Positions 1 through 8,770 of a DNA stretch of 64,000 nt are shown one piece after another. The notes under the pieces are model-generated. The model was not told where the DNA came from and searched no databases. It saw only the letters and a program-made list of their open reading frames with translations. Origin of the DNA: Xylanibacillus composti (lineage in GTDB: Bacteria > Bacillota > Bacilli > Paenibacillales > K13); assembly GCF_018403685.1 (NCBI RefSeq), contig NZ_BOVK01000012.1, positions 1 to 64,000 of the forward strand, read 5' to 3'. The position numbers and the translations under genes were made by a program. Numbering within the stretch: position 1 is the stretch's first letter; the number at the start of each line of letters is the position of its first letter.

Positions 1-652
1 GATCAATGTTAGTGAGCGGATTATTATGCACATACGTATACAGATTCAAAGATAGTGGGTTTTCAAGCTCCCCCTCGTAGCTATCTTCATCTATAAAGCT
101 GCTATAAAATTCGAGGAAGCATAGAATTGATGCCTAAAAATAATGGCCGGAAATTTCCTTACCGTTATCAGAAGGAATTTCCGGATCTAGTTTCGTTAGC
201 AAGCTTCCGGAAGATTTGATGGAAATAGAAGAGGGAAATTTTCCCAATGAGTTGATTTTGTTTCCCCTACGATTTAAACTCCGCAGTAGAGCGCCTCAAA
301 AGGATGATGGGATTTTAAGGGCTATGACCTGTTGCGTATTCCCATCGTACCGGGGCGCTCGTTTTATTGCGAAGGCTTAATTCAACGATTTACAGGAATG
401 CTATCATAGATTATGAAGGTATTAAAGTTTTCTATTTCCACATCTTGAGTCATTTGCGGCACTTAAACGATGCCGATAAATAACTAGGTTAAAGTTCCAT
501 ATCCCGTAGGATATCGTTTAGAATCACTTAAGCTTTTAGACTGTGACTATCAAAATATAGGTATACTATATTAACCAGTCGATTGGGCACAGGATATGTT
601 TTTGAATGAAGTGAAAATGCTTGCAGTAGCGTGGTCATGAAGTCTGGTAATA
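1..652. other. Gene-free AT-rich stretch
   Basis: No open reading frame with a convincing ribosome-binding site was found here. The only structure seen is a nested inverted repeat at 289-360, listed separately. The region may hold decayed genes, but nothing is recognisable. Confidence 0.5.
289..360. repeat. Nested inverted repeat (hairpin)
   Basis: GAGCGCCTC (289-297) pairs with GGGGCGCTC (352-360) with one G-U pair, and inside it GATGGGA (306-312) pairs with TCCCATC (340-346). GTTTTATT follows the outer arm. It could be an old terminator or a small structured RNA; no function is assigned. Confidence 0.45.
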
Positions 653-1204
653 TCAGGGGTAGATTTGATTGTTTTGTTTATCATAAACTTGCACTTTATA
701 ATCGTTATCATTAGATTTTTCAGTAAAATATACATACCACAAAAACTTGTTTCTGGTTTCATCGGGATATTGTAACTGCTGATCCAGATCTATAAGGGTT
801 GCGCGGTATTTTTCGTTAATCACTAGTTTTCCAAGGTTATCAATTGAAGTCAATCCAAAATAGAATTTTTTTTGGGCATATCTACTTCCAACACTAGCTT
901 TGGTCAAAGTGTACCTTTTATTCACTTCCAAACCAGTTCCCGTTTGTGCTCCACGGACCTTCCAACCGAACATATTTTTTTTGAGGAAAGTACCCACAAC
1001 TTGATTGTCAAGGTCTAAGTAAAATAAATACGCCTCATTTGCTTTTATATCCCCCCCAATAAACTCCTTTAATTGTGATCCCGCCTTGTTATTTAAGGCG
1101 TCTGTAACACTCCTAGAATAGTGCCTTATTTCATAAAAGTAAAGTGCAGCCAATAAGGATAGTATAATTAAAAAGGGTAGGATTCTAGTTGATTTATATC
1201 TCAT
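653..1204 (-). CDS. Membrane-anchored hypothetical protein
   Basis: A 183-residue protein with one N-terminal hydrophobic segment (about residues 9-24, rich in I/L/A) after a short Arg/Lys-rich start, so it is probably anchored in the membrane with the rest outside the cell. The start is supported by GGGAGG about 7 bases upstream on the reverse strand. The soluble part is hydrophilic, with many Lys, Asn, Asp and Tyr residues, and I recognise no domain. Base composition is much more AT-rich than the clusters to the right, which is typical of laterally acquired accessory DNA. It stands alone on its strand. The function is unknown. Confidence 0.6.
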   Translation of the reverse strand: MRYKSTRILPFLIILSLLAALYFYEIRHYSRSVTDALNNKAGSQLKEFIGGDIKANEAYLFYLDLDNQVVGTFLKKNMFGWKVRGAQTGTGLEVNKRYTLTKASVGSRYAQKKFYFGLTSIDNLGKLVINEKYRATLIDLDQQLQYPDETRNKFLWYVYFTEKSNDNDYKVQVYDKQNNQIYP

Positions 1205-1735
1205 TTTAACCTCCCAACGATAATGAAGTATTGATTATACAGAACCATAAAACAAGGCTTAAATGACCATAGTTGAATGAAACTTATTCCTTAATACATG
1301 AATATTCCTAACACACTCAAAATAATACAATCAAACTCTGTCGTGTAAGTTTATTTTCGATAACTTCGAAGGTCTTAGTAACTATTCTCTTTATATTATA
1401 CGCAACGTATTCAATTTTGCTTGACCCTTTTCATTATGTCACTGAACATATTACATATACAGTACTCGAATAACAAGCACTTTAAATTCTTCCCCAAACT
1501 AAACAAATTTAATCCAATACTGATAATTTAGAATCACCAACCACATTCTTAAATGGATTTCAATTTATAAATCCTATTATAAATCTAAAAAGAAGATTGA
1601 ATCAATAATAGAAAAAAAATATGTTTATGACAGAATACGACAGTATGTCAATTCTCGTAGTGATATCCTAACTAGAAGATAAACAAAAGGAAAATAAGTA
1701 ATGTAATCTATATTTCAAAATTTTCACTCTTTGGC

Positions 1736-1764
1736 TTGAAATGCTATTTTTGGTATGTTATAAA
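1736..1764 (+). promoter_or_regulatory. Sigma-A-type promoter for the 224-residue secreted protein
   Basis: TTGAAA (1736-1741) and TATAAA (1759-1764) are separated by 17 bases, close to the vegetative consensus, about 50 bases before the start codon at 1813. Confidence 0.65.
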
Positions 1765-1770
1765 TAAATT

Positions 1771-1782
1771 GTATGCGCATAC
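1771..1782. promoter_or_regulatory. Palindrome GTATGCGCATAC, candidate operator
   Basis: A perfect 12-base palindrome lies 6 bases after the -10 element, at about the expected transcription start. A repressor bound here would block initiation. The binding protein is unknown. Confidence 0.4.
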
Positions 1783-1812
1783 TGAATCCATTGATTTACG
1801 GAGGGAACTAAT

Positions 1813-2487
1813 ATGGTCGCTAGAAAAAGTTTTTTAAGTGTCGTGTTGGTCTTAGCACTCTTTCTTCATCAAATAAGTATGGTATCCGCAGCAAATGTGA
1901 ACGATGACTTTAAGTTCGATGTAGTTAATGAAACTGTCCAGGTTATTGAGAATGGCGAAGATGTGTTGACTATAAAAACCCAATATTATGGAGATGGCAT
2001 TGAGGTCGAAGAGTTGATACGATACATGGAGCAACAAGGCAGAACTTACACTAGAGTTCAGGATGAGGGGGGATCTTCTGCATTCTCGGCAATGGCTAGT
2101 TGTAATAATTTCTCTGCCGATTTCAATTCTATACACAGAAATGAAGTTATGATAACTACTATTGGTTCTGGAACAATGTGTGTTTCACCCTTATCTTTTA
2201 GTGTTACCGCTGAAAGTGGTTCTGTAATTGGTCCTATGCCAGGTGTATCGGGGATTACAGATGCGAAGGTGAAAAATAGATTAAGAGTTAATGTGATTGG
2301 TATTGTCTATGGCGGCTCACTTTTTACGGCAACTTACGATTATAGTGGCCCTTTAGTCGAAACCATATCTGTTACGGAATTTGATGAGAGTGGAACAGCG
2401 AATGTTTGGGCTTCAAGCCAGGAACTTGGTGCTGATTACGAATACAAAAGAAATGGTGTAAGTTATTCTGGTACTCATTGGCAGTAA
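1813..2487 (+). CDS. Secreted hypothetical protein
   Basis: A 224-residue protein with a clear signal peptide: Lys/Arg at positions 4-5, a hydrophobic core at about 8-24 and a probable signal-peptidase site after VSA-A near residue 27. The start has GGAGGGAA about 6 bases upstream. The mature part is rich in Ser, Thr, Val and Gly and looks mainly beta-stranded. It has two Cys (CNNF and MCVS, about residues 97 and 117) that could form one disulphide outside the cell. No family is recognised. It has its own promoter and a terminator at 2652-2690, so it is probably monocistronic. Confidence 0.65.
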   Translation: MVARKSFLSVVLVLALFLHQISMVSAANVNDDFKFDVVNETVQVIENGEDVLTIKTQYYGDGIEVEELIRYMEQQGRTYTRVQDEGGSSAFSAMASCNNFSADFNSIHRNEVMITTIGSGTMCVSPLSFSVTAESGSVIGPMPGVSGITDAKVKNRLRVNVIGIVYGGSLFTATYDYSGPLVETISVTEFDESGTANVWASSQELGADYEYKRNGVSYSGTHWQ

Positions 2488-2651
2488 TTCTCTTGAATGT
2501 AATTACGGTTCTGGCATGAATCTGATCTGCACTCTCTGACTCCCTGTGTTCCCCAGACTACCAGAACGTCAATGCATCACTCCACAGCATCCTTACCTGC
2601 ACAATTAATGTATTTAAAACATCGTAGCAGCTTTTATAACACCCAATAGGA

Positions 2652-2690
2652 GCCGGGAAATCCATTGCATAAGGATTCCCGGCCCTTTTA
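2652..2690 (+). terminator. Rho-independent terminator
   Basis: GCCGGGAAATCC (2652-2663) pairs with GGATTCCCGGC (2673-2683) with one bulged base, followed by CCTTTTATA. It lies about 165 bases after the 224-residue secreted protein gene. Confidence 0.7.
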
Positions 2691-3205
2691 TACGCTGCGT
2701 GCACAGGGGCACACATCTTCTAGCCGTTGAAAGTCCTATAGCGATAGGAGCTAATTTCCCCATTTAGCTTGGATACTTGCGCATGGCGGAATCTGTACAT
2801 AAAAGTGTATCGACGAAAGTACCTGTCATAAATATGGCGAGCCGTCCCAGGCCATACCATGAAGTGAACCTGCCGCGTCAATCAAAAAGTCCTCGCAAGA
2901 GGAAAAAGTGGAAGTCAACTTCGCGCGTGTTGGAGAGCGAGCTGAGCCCTTAGGCGAATAAGGGGACCGAGTATTGTCTGCTGATCATAATTCTAATATT
3001 GATCATTCAATTATTCTCTAAGATTACTTTGGTACGCCGCATACGGTTGTCTACTCCCTGACCTTAAACCCTGCCATCATGCTGACAGTGAAGAATGAGC
3101 CCATGCATCGAATTGGCAAGCTCCTTCAACCGAATGGCGCAGTAATTAGCTGGTGTGGATAGGTCAAAAAAAATCTTATTGTGATAAATTTTTTTCGGAG
3201 GGTAT
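2691..3205. other. Intergenic region, possible relic of a group II intron
   Basis: Directly after the terminator the sequence begins GTGCAC and contains GTTGAAAGTCC, reminiscent of the 5' region of bacterial group II introns. It ends near 3030-3050 with GCCGCATACGGTT, which loosely resembles one arm of intron domain V. Class C introns commonly sit just downstream of terminators. No reverse transcriptase is present and the domain V hairpin is not intact, so this is only a suggestion. Nothing else is seen. Confidence 0.2.
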
Positions 3206-3637
3206 ATGAAGAAATCAACTTATTCTTGCTTTGCACTTCTTTTACTATTCATTTTGTCCGCATGTTCGACTAGTCAAACAACCGAGACCTATCATGATGC
3301 GGAACATATGCCCCGTGCTTCGATTACTAATGTTTTTCTAGATTTACAAGAGAAATCAGGATGGTGGGTAGTGCCGGAAGAGGCTACATCCTTAACCATT
3401 CATGTTGAAGCCAAAAACACAGATACAGTTCTTTTTTGGCTAGTACCGACCGGGACAGAAGCTTGGGGCGAAAGGACACTCATGGGTTATGACCAAGATG
3501 CTAGTGATGGATGGTCCTTGAGATGGGATTTCGGTGATCGGAAGCTTCACAATCGTATTTATGTTCAAGCTCTAGGGATCGACGGTGTGTCGATGGACAG
3601 TCAAAGCATAAATGTAACAGCAGATGTTCCAGAATAG
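3206..3637 (+). CDS. Lipoprotein, hypothetical
   Basis: A 143-residue protein with a type II signal peptide: Lys at 2-3, a Leu/Phe-rich core and the lipobox LSAC, with the lipidated Cys at residue 20. The start follows TCGGAGGG. The mature part carries the sequence GWW and a mostly beta-strand pattern (alternating V/I/L with polar residues), which suggests a small extracellular beta-sandwich tethered to the membrane. No family is recognised. It is flanked by long gene-free stretches and is probably transcribed alone. Confidence 0.65.
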   Translation: MKKSTYSCFALLLLFILSACSTSQTTETYHDAEHMPRASITNVFLDLQEKSGWWVVPEEATSLTIHVEAKNTDTVLFWLVPTGTEAWGERTLMGYDQDASDGWSLRWDFGDRKLHNRIYVQALGIDGVSMDSQSINVTADVPE

Positions 3638-3809
3638 CTTGCCATTCCGTATATAACACGTAGCTTATTGAATGCACGCAGATGCAGGATAGGCAGTTTG
3701 CTGCTTGTGCCGTCAATCGCCTTCTAGTACTAGCTTATAAAGGTAGGAAGGGGAGACGGTCCCGAGACTTTCTGCTTATTTTTCCATATTTGGCTTCAAG
3801 CTATTTACG

Positions 3810-3823
3810 GACGGACGTCCGTC
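3810..3823. promoter_or_regulatory. Palindrome GACGGACGTCCGTC, TetR-type operator candidate
   Basis: A perfect 14-base palindrome. From general knowledge, many TetR-family repressors bind GACGGACGTCCGTC-like sites. No TetR gene is in the window. It lies about 340 bases before the trp cluster promoter, so its target is not certain. Confidence 0.4.
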
Positions 3824-4157
3824 ATAGTAGTATGGATGACAACAAACTAGAGTGAATATTCAGAAAAATCAAGTTGGCGAAGCCATACCCTGCTATCGGG
3901 TGTTTAAAAAGGAATAATGGAATTCGACAAAAGCAGTCATGGTTTACGGTAGACGGCAGACAGGTCATGAAATATAATGCAAATATAGCAAAGGATAACA
4001 TATGTTCTTGTTGACAAGGCAAACCTATGGAAACATAGGGACTGCAAAGCCATGGTCTAAGGCATTTTGAACAGATGCCAGTGTAGACTGGTTACCGGGA
4101 GCTGGGGAAATCCATTCCGATCGTTTCCTAAATGCTTCGGAGTGGTTTTTTATTCAC

Positions 4158-4185
4158 TTGTAGTACATATTTTCCTAAATATACT
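4158..4185 (+). promoter_or_regulatory. Promoter candidate for the trpD-to-EamA cluster
   Basis: TTGTAG (4158-4163) and TATACT (4180-4185) are separated by 16 bases, about 60 bases before the trpD start. This is a plausible vegetative promoter for the whole downstream unit. Confidence 0.5.
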
Positions 4186-4246
4186 ATTAATAACCTCATA
4201 ATTCTGAGTAAGCCGATAGGAATAAATGGGGAGAGGGAGGGGCCAC

Positions 4247-5290
4247 TTGTTCAAACGAATCATGCAAAAGCTAATAGATCAGCAGACGCTGACTTTGCAA
4301 GAAGCGGTTGATTGTATGGAGAAGATACTCAATCGAACCTGGACAGACGCTCAGATCGGCGCTTTCCTGGCTGCGCTGGCGGCGAAGGGAGAGAAGCGCG
4401 AGGAGATTCTCGGGATGCTCCATGTGATGCGGGAGAACATGGTGCGTGTGTACGTATCGGAGAATGTAGTGGATATTTGTGGCACAGGCGGGGATGGCAT
4501 TGGCTCCTTCAATACCTCGACCGCGGCAGCACTGGTCGCCAGCGCAGCCGGGGCCAAGGTTGCCAAATGCGGGAACCGTTCATCGAGCAGCTCTTGCGGA
4601 AGCGCGGATTTGCTGGAAGCCGCAGGCGTGCGCATCGAACTGACGCCCGATGAGGTTGGACGATGGCTGTCAGAATGCGGATTCGCCTTCTTATTCACCC
4701 CGCAGTTTCACCCGGCACTGCGCAATCTCGCTCCATTGCGGCGCGAACTGGGGATACGCACTGCATTGAATTTGTTGGGTCCGCTGGGCAATCCGGTAAG
4801 GCCCAGACGGCAATTGCTTGGCGTATCCCATCGCGAGCTTGCACCTCTCTACGCAGAGATCTTGCTCCAGTCGGGCACCGAGCATGCCATGGTTGTACAC
4901 GGCTTGGACGGTATGGATGAAATCTCTCTGAGCGCGCCAACCGAAGTGTATGAGATTCGGGCCGGTGCGCTGACAACTTCGCTGATAGAACCGGAGTCGT
5001 TGGGGCTAAGCTATGCCGCCCACGACGACATTAAGGGAGGTGATGCTTCCTATAATCGCGACATGCTTGCCGCCTTGTTCGGTGGTGAGAGAGGACCTGT
5101 GCGAGACATCGTGTGTCTGAATGCAGGCGCGGCTCTCGTCATCTCGGGAATAGCTGTTGATCTGAAAGAAGGGTTGCACATCGCAGCTGACACCATTGAC
5201 TCGGGTGCGGCGAAGTCCAAGTTGGCGGAACTGGTCAACCGTTCCGGTCGAACGCCGAAAGGAGAGAAGCGTGATGTTTATGCTCGATGA
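4247..5290 (+). CDS. trpD: Anthranilate phosphoribosyltransferase (TrpD)
   Basis: Transfers the phosphoribosyl group of PRPP to anthranilate, step 2 of the tryptophan branch. Visible motifs are the PRPP-binding CGTGGDG, the NTST loop, KCGNRSSSS..GSAD, RRELGIRTALNLLGPL for anthranilate, and the metal-binding DGMDE. I chose the TTG at 4247 because the purine-rich GGGAGAGGGAGGGG ribosome-binding site lies just before it. The ATG at 4226 would put this site inside the gene, and the ATG at 4262 is another option. The protein is about 347 residues, normal for the family. Position 108 is Cys where the family usually has His (KHGNR), in the substrate pocket. It overlaps trpC by 17 bases. No trpE or trpG precedes it, so anthranilate must come from elsewhere. 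Confidence 0.93.
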   Translation: MFKRIMQKLIDQQTLTLQEAVDCMEKILNRTWTDAQIGAFLAALAAKGEKREEILGMLHVMRENMVRVYVSENVVDICGTGGDGIGSFNTSTAAALVASAAGAKVAKCGNRSSSSSCGSADLLEAAGVRIELTPDEVGRWLSECGFAFLFTPQFHPALRNLAPLRRELGIRTALNLLGPLGNPVRPRRQLLGVSHRELAPLYAEILLQSGTEHAMVVHGLDGMDEISLSAPTEVYEIRAGALTTSLIEPESLGLSYAAHDDIKGGDASYNRDMLAALFGGERGPVRDIVCLNAGAALVISGIAVDLKEGLHIAADTIDSGAAKSKLAELVNRSGRTPKGEKRDVYAR

Positions 5291-6074
5291 GATTTTATCC
5301 CATAAGGTGCAGGAGGTGAAGGAAAAGCAAAGCCTTGTCCCTTTGAAGGAAATCAAGGAAAAAATCGCGAGTGCGCGAATGCCCCGCGATTTCTACGGCG
5401 CGCTGAAGAAGCCGGGTATTTCATTGATTGCTGAGGTGAAGCGCAAGTCCCCATCCAAAGGCGAGCTGCGGACCGACTTCGATGCGTTGTCGCTGGCACG
5501 CATGTATGCGAAGTATGGAGCGAGAGCGATCTCCGTATTGGCGGACGTGAAGTATTTCGGCGGGGGGGCGCATGTTGTGGAGCGCATCGCCAATGATTCA
5601 CAGGTTCAGGTGCCGGTCATGTATAAGGAGTTTATCATCGATCCTTACCAGATTTACGAGGCGCGAGCTGTCGGCGCTGATGCGGTCCTCATGATTGTGC
5701 GGGCGATCGAACCGGACAGGCTGCCGGAGATGATCGAGACGGCGCATGATTTGGGCATGCAGGCGCTCGTGGAATGCTTTACCGCCGAGGAAGCCGAGCG
5801 TGCTGTTACGGCAGGGGCGCGGATTGTCGGGATCAATAACCGTGACCTGCAGTCCTTCGAGGTGGATTTGGCGCGTTCGGAGGACATCCGTCGTGTGCTG
5901 CCGGAAGGCGTTGTGACGGTTAGCGAGAGCGGATTGACCTGCGGTGCCGATGCGCGGAAGGCGGAGGCGTTGGGATTCGATGCGATGTTGGTAGGCGAAG
6001 CGATTCTGAAGGCGCAGGATGTCCCGGCTCGCGTGCGCGAATTTGCGTATTCGTATATGGGGACCCAAGTATAG
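5274..6074 (+). CDS. trpC: Indole-3-glycerol-phosphate synthase (TrpC)
   Basis: Closes the pyrrole ring of indole-3-glycerol phosphate from CdRP, with release of CO2 and water. The 266-residue protein is a TIM barrel with the family signatures in order: [22 protein letters not shown] (general-acid Lys), [15 protein letters not shown] and VSESGLT. The start at ATG 5274 is set by AAAGGAGA 8 bases upstream; a reading-frame extension to 5196 lies inside trpD and is not needed. It overlaps trpD by 17 bases and is followed after 16 bases by trpB, so the genes are translationally linked. The loop reads KE where KD is commoner, a conservative change. Confidence 0.93.
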   Translation: MFMLDEILSHKVQEVKEKQSLVPLKEIKEKIASARMPRDFYGALKKPGISLIAEVKRKSPSKGELRTDFDALSLARMYAKYGARAISVLADVKYFGGGAHVVERIANDSQVQVPVMYKEFIIDPYQIYEARAVGADAVLMIVRAIEPDRLPEMIETAHDLGMQALVECFTAEEAERAVTAGARIVGINNRDLQSFEVDLARSEDIRRVLPEGVVTVSESGLTCGADARKAEALGFDAMLVGEAILKAQDVPARVREFAYSYMGTQV

Positions 6075-6090
6075 GAGGGAAGCAGCTGGA

Positions 6091-7287
6091 ATGGAAGGAT
6101 TTTATGGGAAATACGGCGGCGCTTACGTCGCTGAAACGTTGATCGGCAATTTGGAGGAGCTGGAGCGCGAGTATCTGAAGGTGAAGGATGATCCGGATTT
6201 CAGGGCGGAGCTGGCCAAGCTGCTGAAGGATTTCGTCGGACGCCCGACCCCGCTCACACCGCTCCATGCGATAAGCGCAGAGATCGGACGGCCGAAAATA
6301 TATCTGAAGCGCGAGGATTTGACGCATACAGGGGCGCACAAGATCAACAATGCGCTGGCGCAAGCGCTGCTGGCCAAGCGAATGGGCAAGCAGCGGGTCG
6401 TGGCGGAAACAGGGGCGGGCCAGCATGGGGTGGCAGTGGCGACCGCTTGCAGTCTGCTAGGGCTTGATTGCGTGATTTATATGGGAGCGGTCGATGCGGA
6501 GAGGCAAGCGCCCAACGTACAGCGCATGAAGCTGCACGGCGCCGAGCTGCATCTCGTCCATACCGGGCAGAAGACGCTGAAGGACGCGATCAGCGAAGCG
6601 ATTCGCGATTGGATCACGAACGTGAATGACACGCATTATTTGCTTGGTTCGGCGGTCGGCCCCCATCCGTTCCCGAACATCGTGCATGATTTCCAGTCGG
6701 TGATCGGCTTGGAGACCAGAGAGCAAATTCTCGAGCAGGAGGGGCGCCTGCCTGACTGCATCGTCGCTTGCGTAGGAGGAGGAAGCAATGCAATCGGGAT
6801 GTTCAGTCCCTTCCTGGAGGACGAGGAAGTCAGGTTGATTGGCGTGCAGGCAGCCGGGAAAGGCTTCGATACAGATAAGTATGCCGGACCGTTGATCAAG
6901 GGACGGCCGGGCATCTTCCAGGGCGCACACACTTATATTCTGCAAAACAGCGATGGGCAAATCGGCAAATCCCATTCGATTGCGCCTGGCCTGGATTACC
7001 CTGGCGTGGGGCCGCAGCACAGTTATCTGAAGGATATCGGACGCGTCGAATATACGTTTATTCAAGATCACGAAGCGCTGCATGCATTCGAGTATCTTTG
7101 TCACAAGGAAGGAATCCTGCCCGCTCTGGAATCCTCCCATGCCGTTGCCTATGCGTTGCAGGTTGCTGCAACGATGGACGAGGGACAAATTCTGGTCGTC
7201 AACTTGTCCGGGCGGGGAGACAAGGATTTGAGCCAAGCGATAGAGGCGCTGGCTCGACTGAAGGAGAAGGAGGCATCCGTTTCATGA
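6091..7287 (+). CDS. trpB: Tryptophan synthase beta chain (TrpB)
   Basis: Condenses indole with serine to give tryptophan, using PLP, in the alpha2-beta2 tryptophan synthase complex. It is 398 residues, the usual length. The PLP lysine is Lys84 in [11 protein letters not shown]; the phosphate loop is [18 protein letters not shown] and [14 protein letters not shown] are further signatures. The start at ATG 6091 has AGGAGGGA about 10 bases upstream. Its stop overlaps the trpA start (ATGA), which favours equal synthesis of the two subunits. Sequence conservation looks good throughout, so the enzyme should be active. Confidence 0.95.
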   Translation: MEGFYGKYGGAYVAETLIGNLEELEREYLKVKDDPDFRAELAKLLKDFVGRPTPLTPLHAISAEIGRPKIYLKREDLTHTGAHKINNALAQALLAKRMGKQRVVAETGAGQHGVAVATACSLLGLDCVIYMGAVDAERQAPNVQRMKLHGAELHLVHTGQKTLKDAISEAIRDWITNVNDTHYLLGSAVGPHPFPNIVHDFQSVIGLETREQILEQEGRLPDCIVACVGGGSNAIGMFSPFLEDEEVRLIGVQAAGKGFDTDKYAGPLIKGRPGIFQGAHTYILQNSDGQIGKSHSIAPGLDYPGVGPQHSYLKDIGRVEYTFIQDHEALHAFEYLCHKEGILPALESSHAVAYALQVAATMDEGQILVVNLSGRGDKDLSQAIEALARLKEKEASVS

Positions 7288-8093
7288 ATCGTATTCAACG
7301 CACCTTTGCCCGCTTGCGGGAGCAGGGGGAAAGCGCCCTCATTCCCTACATTCCGGTAGGCTTTCCTGCTGCAGAAACGTCCGAGAGCCTGATCCGCACC
7401 CTATGCGAGTCGGGCGCAGACTTGGTGGAGCTGGGCGTACCGTTCGGCGATCCGCTTGCCGATGGCCGCGTCATTCAGGATGCAAGCACACAGGCTTTGG
7501 CCAACGGAACGACGCTTCGCGCCTGCATCGAGATGGTGGCCAGGCTCCGTCCGTCGTATCCCGAGCTGCCTTTCATCCTGATGGGCTATTGCAATTCCTT
7601 TCTGGCCTATGGTTTGGAGCGGTTCGCTGCGGATGCGGTTGAAGCCGGTGTGGATGGGTTGATTATCCCGGACCTGCCGTCCACGATGGCGGACCCTTGG
7701 GTAGAGATCTTCCGTCCGCATGCGCTTGATCTGATCTTCTTCCTCGCACCGACGACCAGTGAGCAGCGGGCCGCCGCTACGATGAGCAAAGGCTCGGGCT
7801 TTCTGTATTGCATTTCGGTGAACGGGGTTACAGGGGAACGGGAGAAGCTGCCGCAGGAGCTGCCCGCATTCTTGAAGCAGGCACGCGCGGCGACCGATCT
7901 GCCGCTCTGTGTAGGCTTCGGCATTTCCTCAGAAGAGCATGTAAGGGAGATTAGCCGTCATGCAGATGGCGCTATCGTCGGCAGTGCGCTGATTCGCGTC
8001 ATTCAACAGGCGGCGCCGGACCAGCTGGAGGGCGAAGTACGGTCATATATGCAGAGGCTGAAGAACGCGACCAAGCCGATCACTCAACGTTAA
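7284..8093 (+). CDS. trpA: Tryptophan synthase alpha chain (TrpA)
   Basis: Splits indole-3-glycerol phosphate into indole and glyceraldehyde 3-phosphate and channels indole to TrpB. It is a 269-residue TIM barrel. The catalytic pair Glu49 ([10 protein letters not shown]) and Asp60 (PLADG) falls at exactly the textbook positions, and GVTGER forms loop 6. Residue 62 is Arg where the family almost always has Pro (ADGPxIQ), next to the catalytic Asp. The ATG at 7284 overlaps the trpB stop, and AAGGAGAAGGAGG inside trpB is its ribosome-binding site. It is followed after 27 bases by trpF. Confidence 0.94.
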   Translation: MNRIQRTFARLREQGESALIPYIPVGFPAAETSESLIRTLCESGADLVELGVPFGDPLADGRVIQDASTQALANGTTLRACIEMVARLRPSYPELPFILMGYCNSFLAYGLERFAADAVEAGVDGLIIPDLPSTMADPWVEIFRPHALDLIFFLAPTTSEQRAAATMSKGSGFLYCISVNGVTGEREKLPQELPAFLKQARAATDLPLCVGFGISSEEHVREISRHADGAIVGSALIRVIQQAAPDQLEGEVRSYMQRLKNATKPITQR

Positions 8094-8120
8094 GAAGTAG
8101 ACGATGCGAGGAGGGAACTA

Positions 8121-8768
8121 ATGATTCGAGTCAAGATCTGCGGGCTGACCGATTGGACAATGACGCGGGCCGCTGTCGATGCAGGGGCGGATGCGGTCGG
8201 GTTTGTGTTCGCGGAAGGACGGCGTCAAGTTTCGCCGGAACAGGTGCGAACTATTGTCGAGCAACTGCCCCCTTACGTGACGACGGTAGGCGTATTCGTC
8301 AATGAAGGGCTGGCGCGCCTGAACGAGATTGCCGCGTATTGCCGCCTGGATTTGCTGCAATTGCACGGAACCGAGTCTCCGGACTATTGTGCGCAAGCCG
8401 CTCGTCCGGTCATCAAGACGATTGCGGTGCGCGGCCCCCAAGATGTGGAGGCGATTGACACTTATCTGTCTTGCACCCGGGGGATTCTGCTGGATGCCTA
8501 CGTGGAAGGGGCTTCTGGTGGGACGGGCCGGACGTTCTCCTGGGAGTACGCCGTTCATGCAGCCAAGCGGGCCCCGATTATCCTCGCTGGCGGCCTGCAT
8601 CCGGGCAATGTCGAGGAGGCCATTCGTCAGATTCGGCCATATGCAGTCGATGTCAGCAGCGGCGTGGAGACGGCAGGCGTGAAGGACCCGCAGCGGATTC
8701 AGGCATTCATCGAACGCGTTCGTCTGTGCGCTGCTGCCGAATATGCACCGCAACAGAGGGGTGGCTGA
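8121..8768 (+). CDS. trpF: Phosphoribosylanthranilate isomerase (TrpF)
   Basis: Catalyses the Amadori rearrangement of phosphoribosylanthranilate to CdRP, the step between TrpD and TrpC. It is 215 residues, normal size. The catalytic Cys7 (VKICGLT) and the Asp in ILLDAY are present, with phosphate-binding GGLHPGN and VDVSSGVE. The ATG at 8121 follows AGGAGGGA. In most Bacillales trpF lies between trpC and trpB; here it is last, after trpA, and only 2 bases from the next gene, which ties the trp genes to the downstream cluster. Together TrpD, C, B, A and F convert anthranilate to tryptophan. Confidence 0.94.
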   Translation: MIRVKICGLTDWTMTRAAVDAGADAVGFVFAEGRRQVSPEQVRTIVEQLPPYVTTVGVFVNEGLARLNEIAAYCRLDLLQLHGTESPDYCAQAARPVIKTIAVRGPQDVEAIDTYLSCTRGILLDAYVEGASGGTGRTFSWEYAVHAAKRAPIILAGGLHPGNVEEAIRQIRPYAVDVSSGVETAGVKDPQRIQAFIERVRLCAAAEYAPQQRGG

Positions 8769-8770
8769 CT

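Larger units (their letters stand above)
1205..1812. other. Intergenic AT-rich region between divergent genes
   Basis: About 600 bases separate the reverse-strand membrane protein from the forward secreted protein. It is very AT-rich. A well-formed promoter and a palindrome sit at its right end (listed separately). I see nothing else that can be supported. Confidence 0.5.
3638..4246. other. Intergenic region upstream of the trp-containing cluster
   Basis: About 600 bases without a supported gene. It contains a 14-base palindrome (3810-3823) and a promoter-like pair (4158-4185), listed separately. I looked for a T-box leader (GGTGG...ACCGCG) and for a run of GAG/TAG repeats such as the TRAP protein binds, and found neither, so the usual Gram-positive tryptophan controls are not apparent. 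Confidence 0.5.

Noticed and set aside
571-762. 63-codon reverse frame at the left edge
   Set aside because: It overlaps the 183-residue gene in another frame and has no ribosome-binding site.
4020-4246. T-box or TRAP-type leader before trpD
   Set aside because: I searched by eye for the T-box GGTGG/ACCGCG signature and for 9-11 spaced GAG/TAG triplets. Neither is present.
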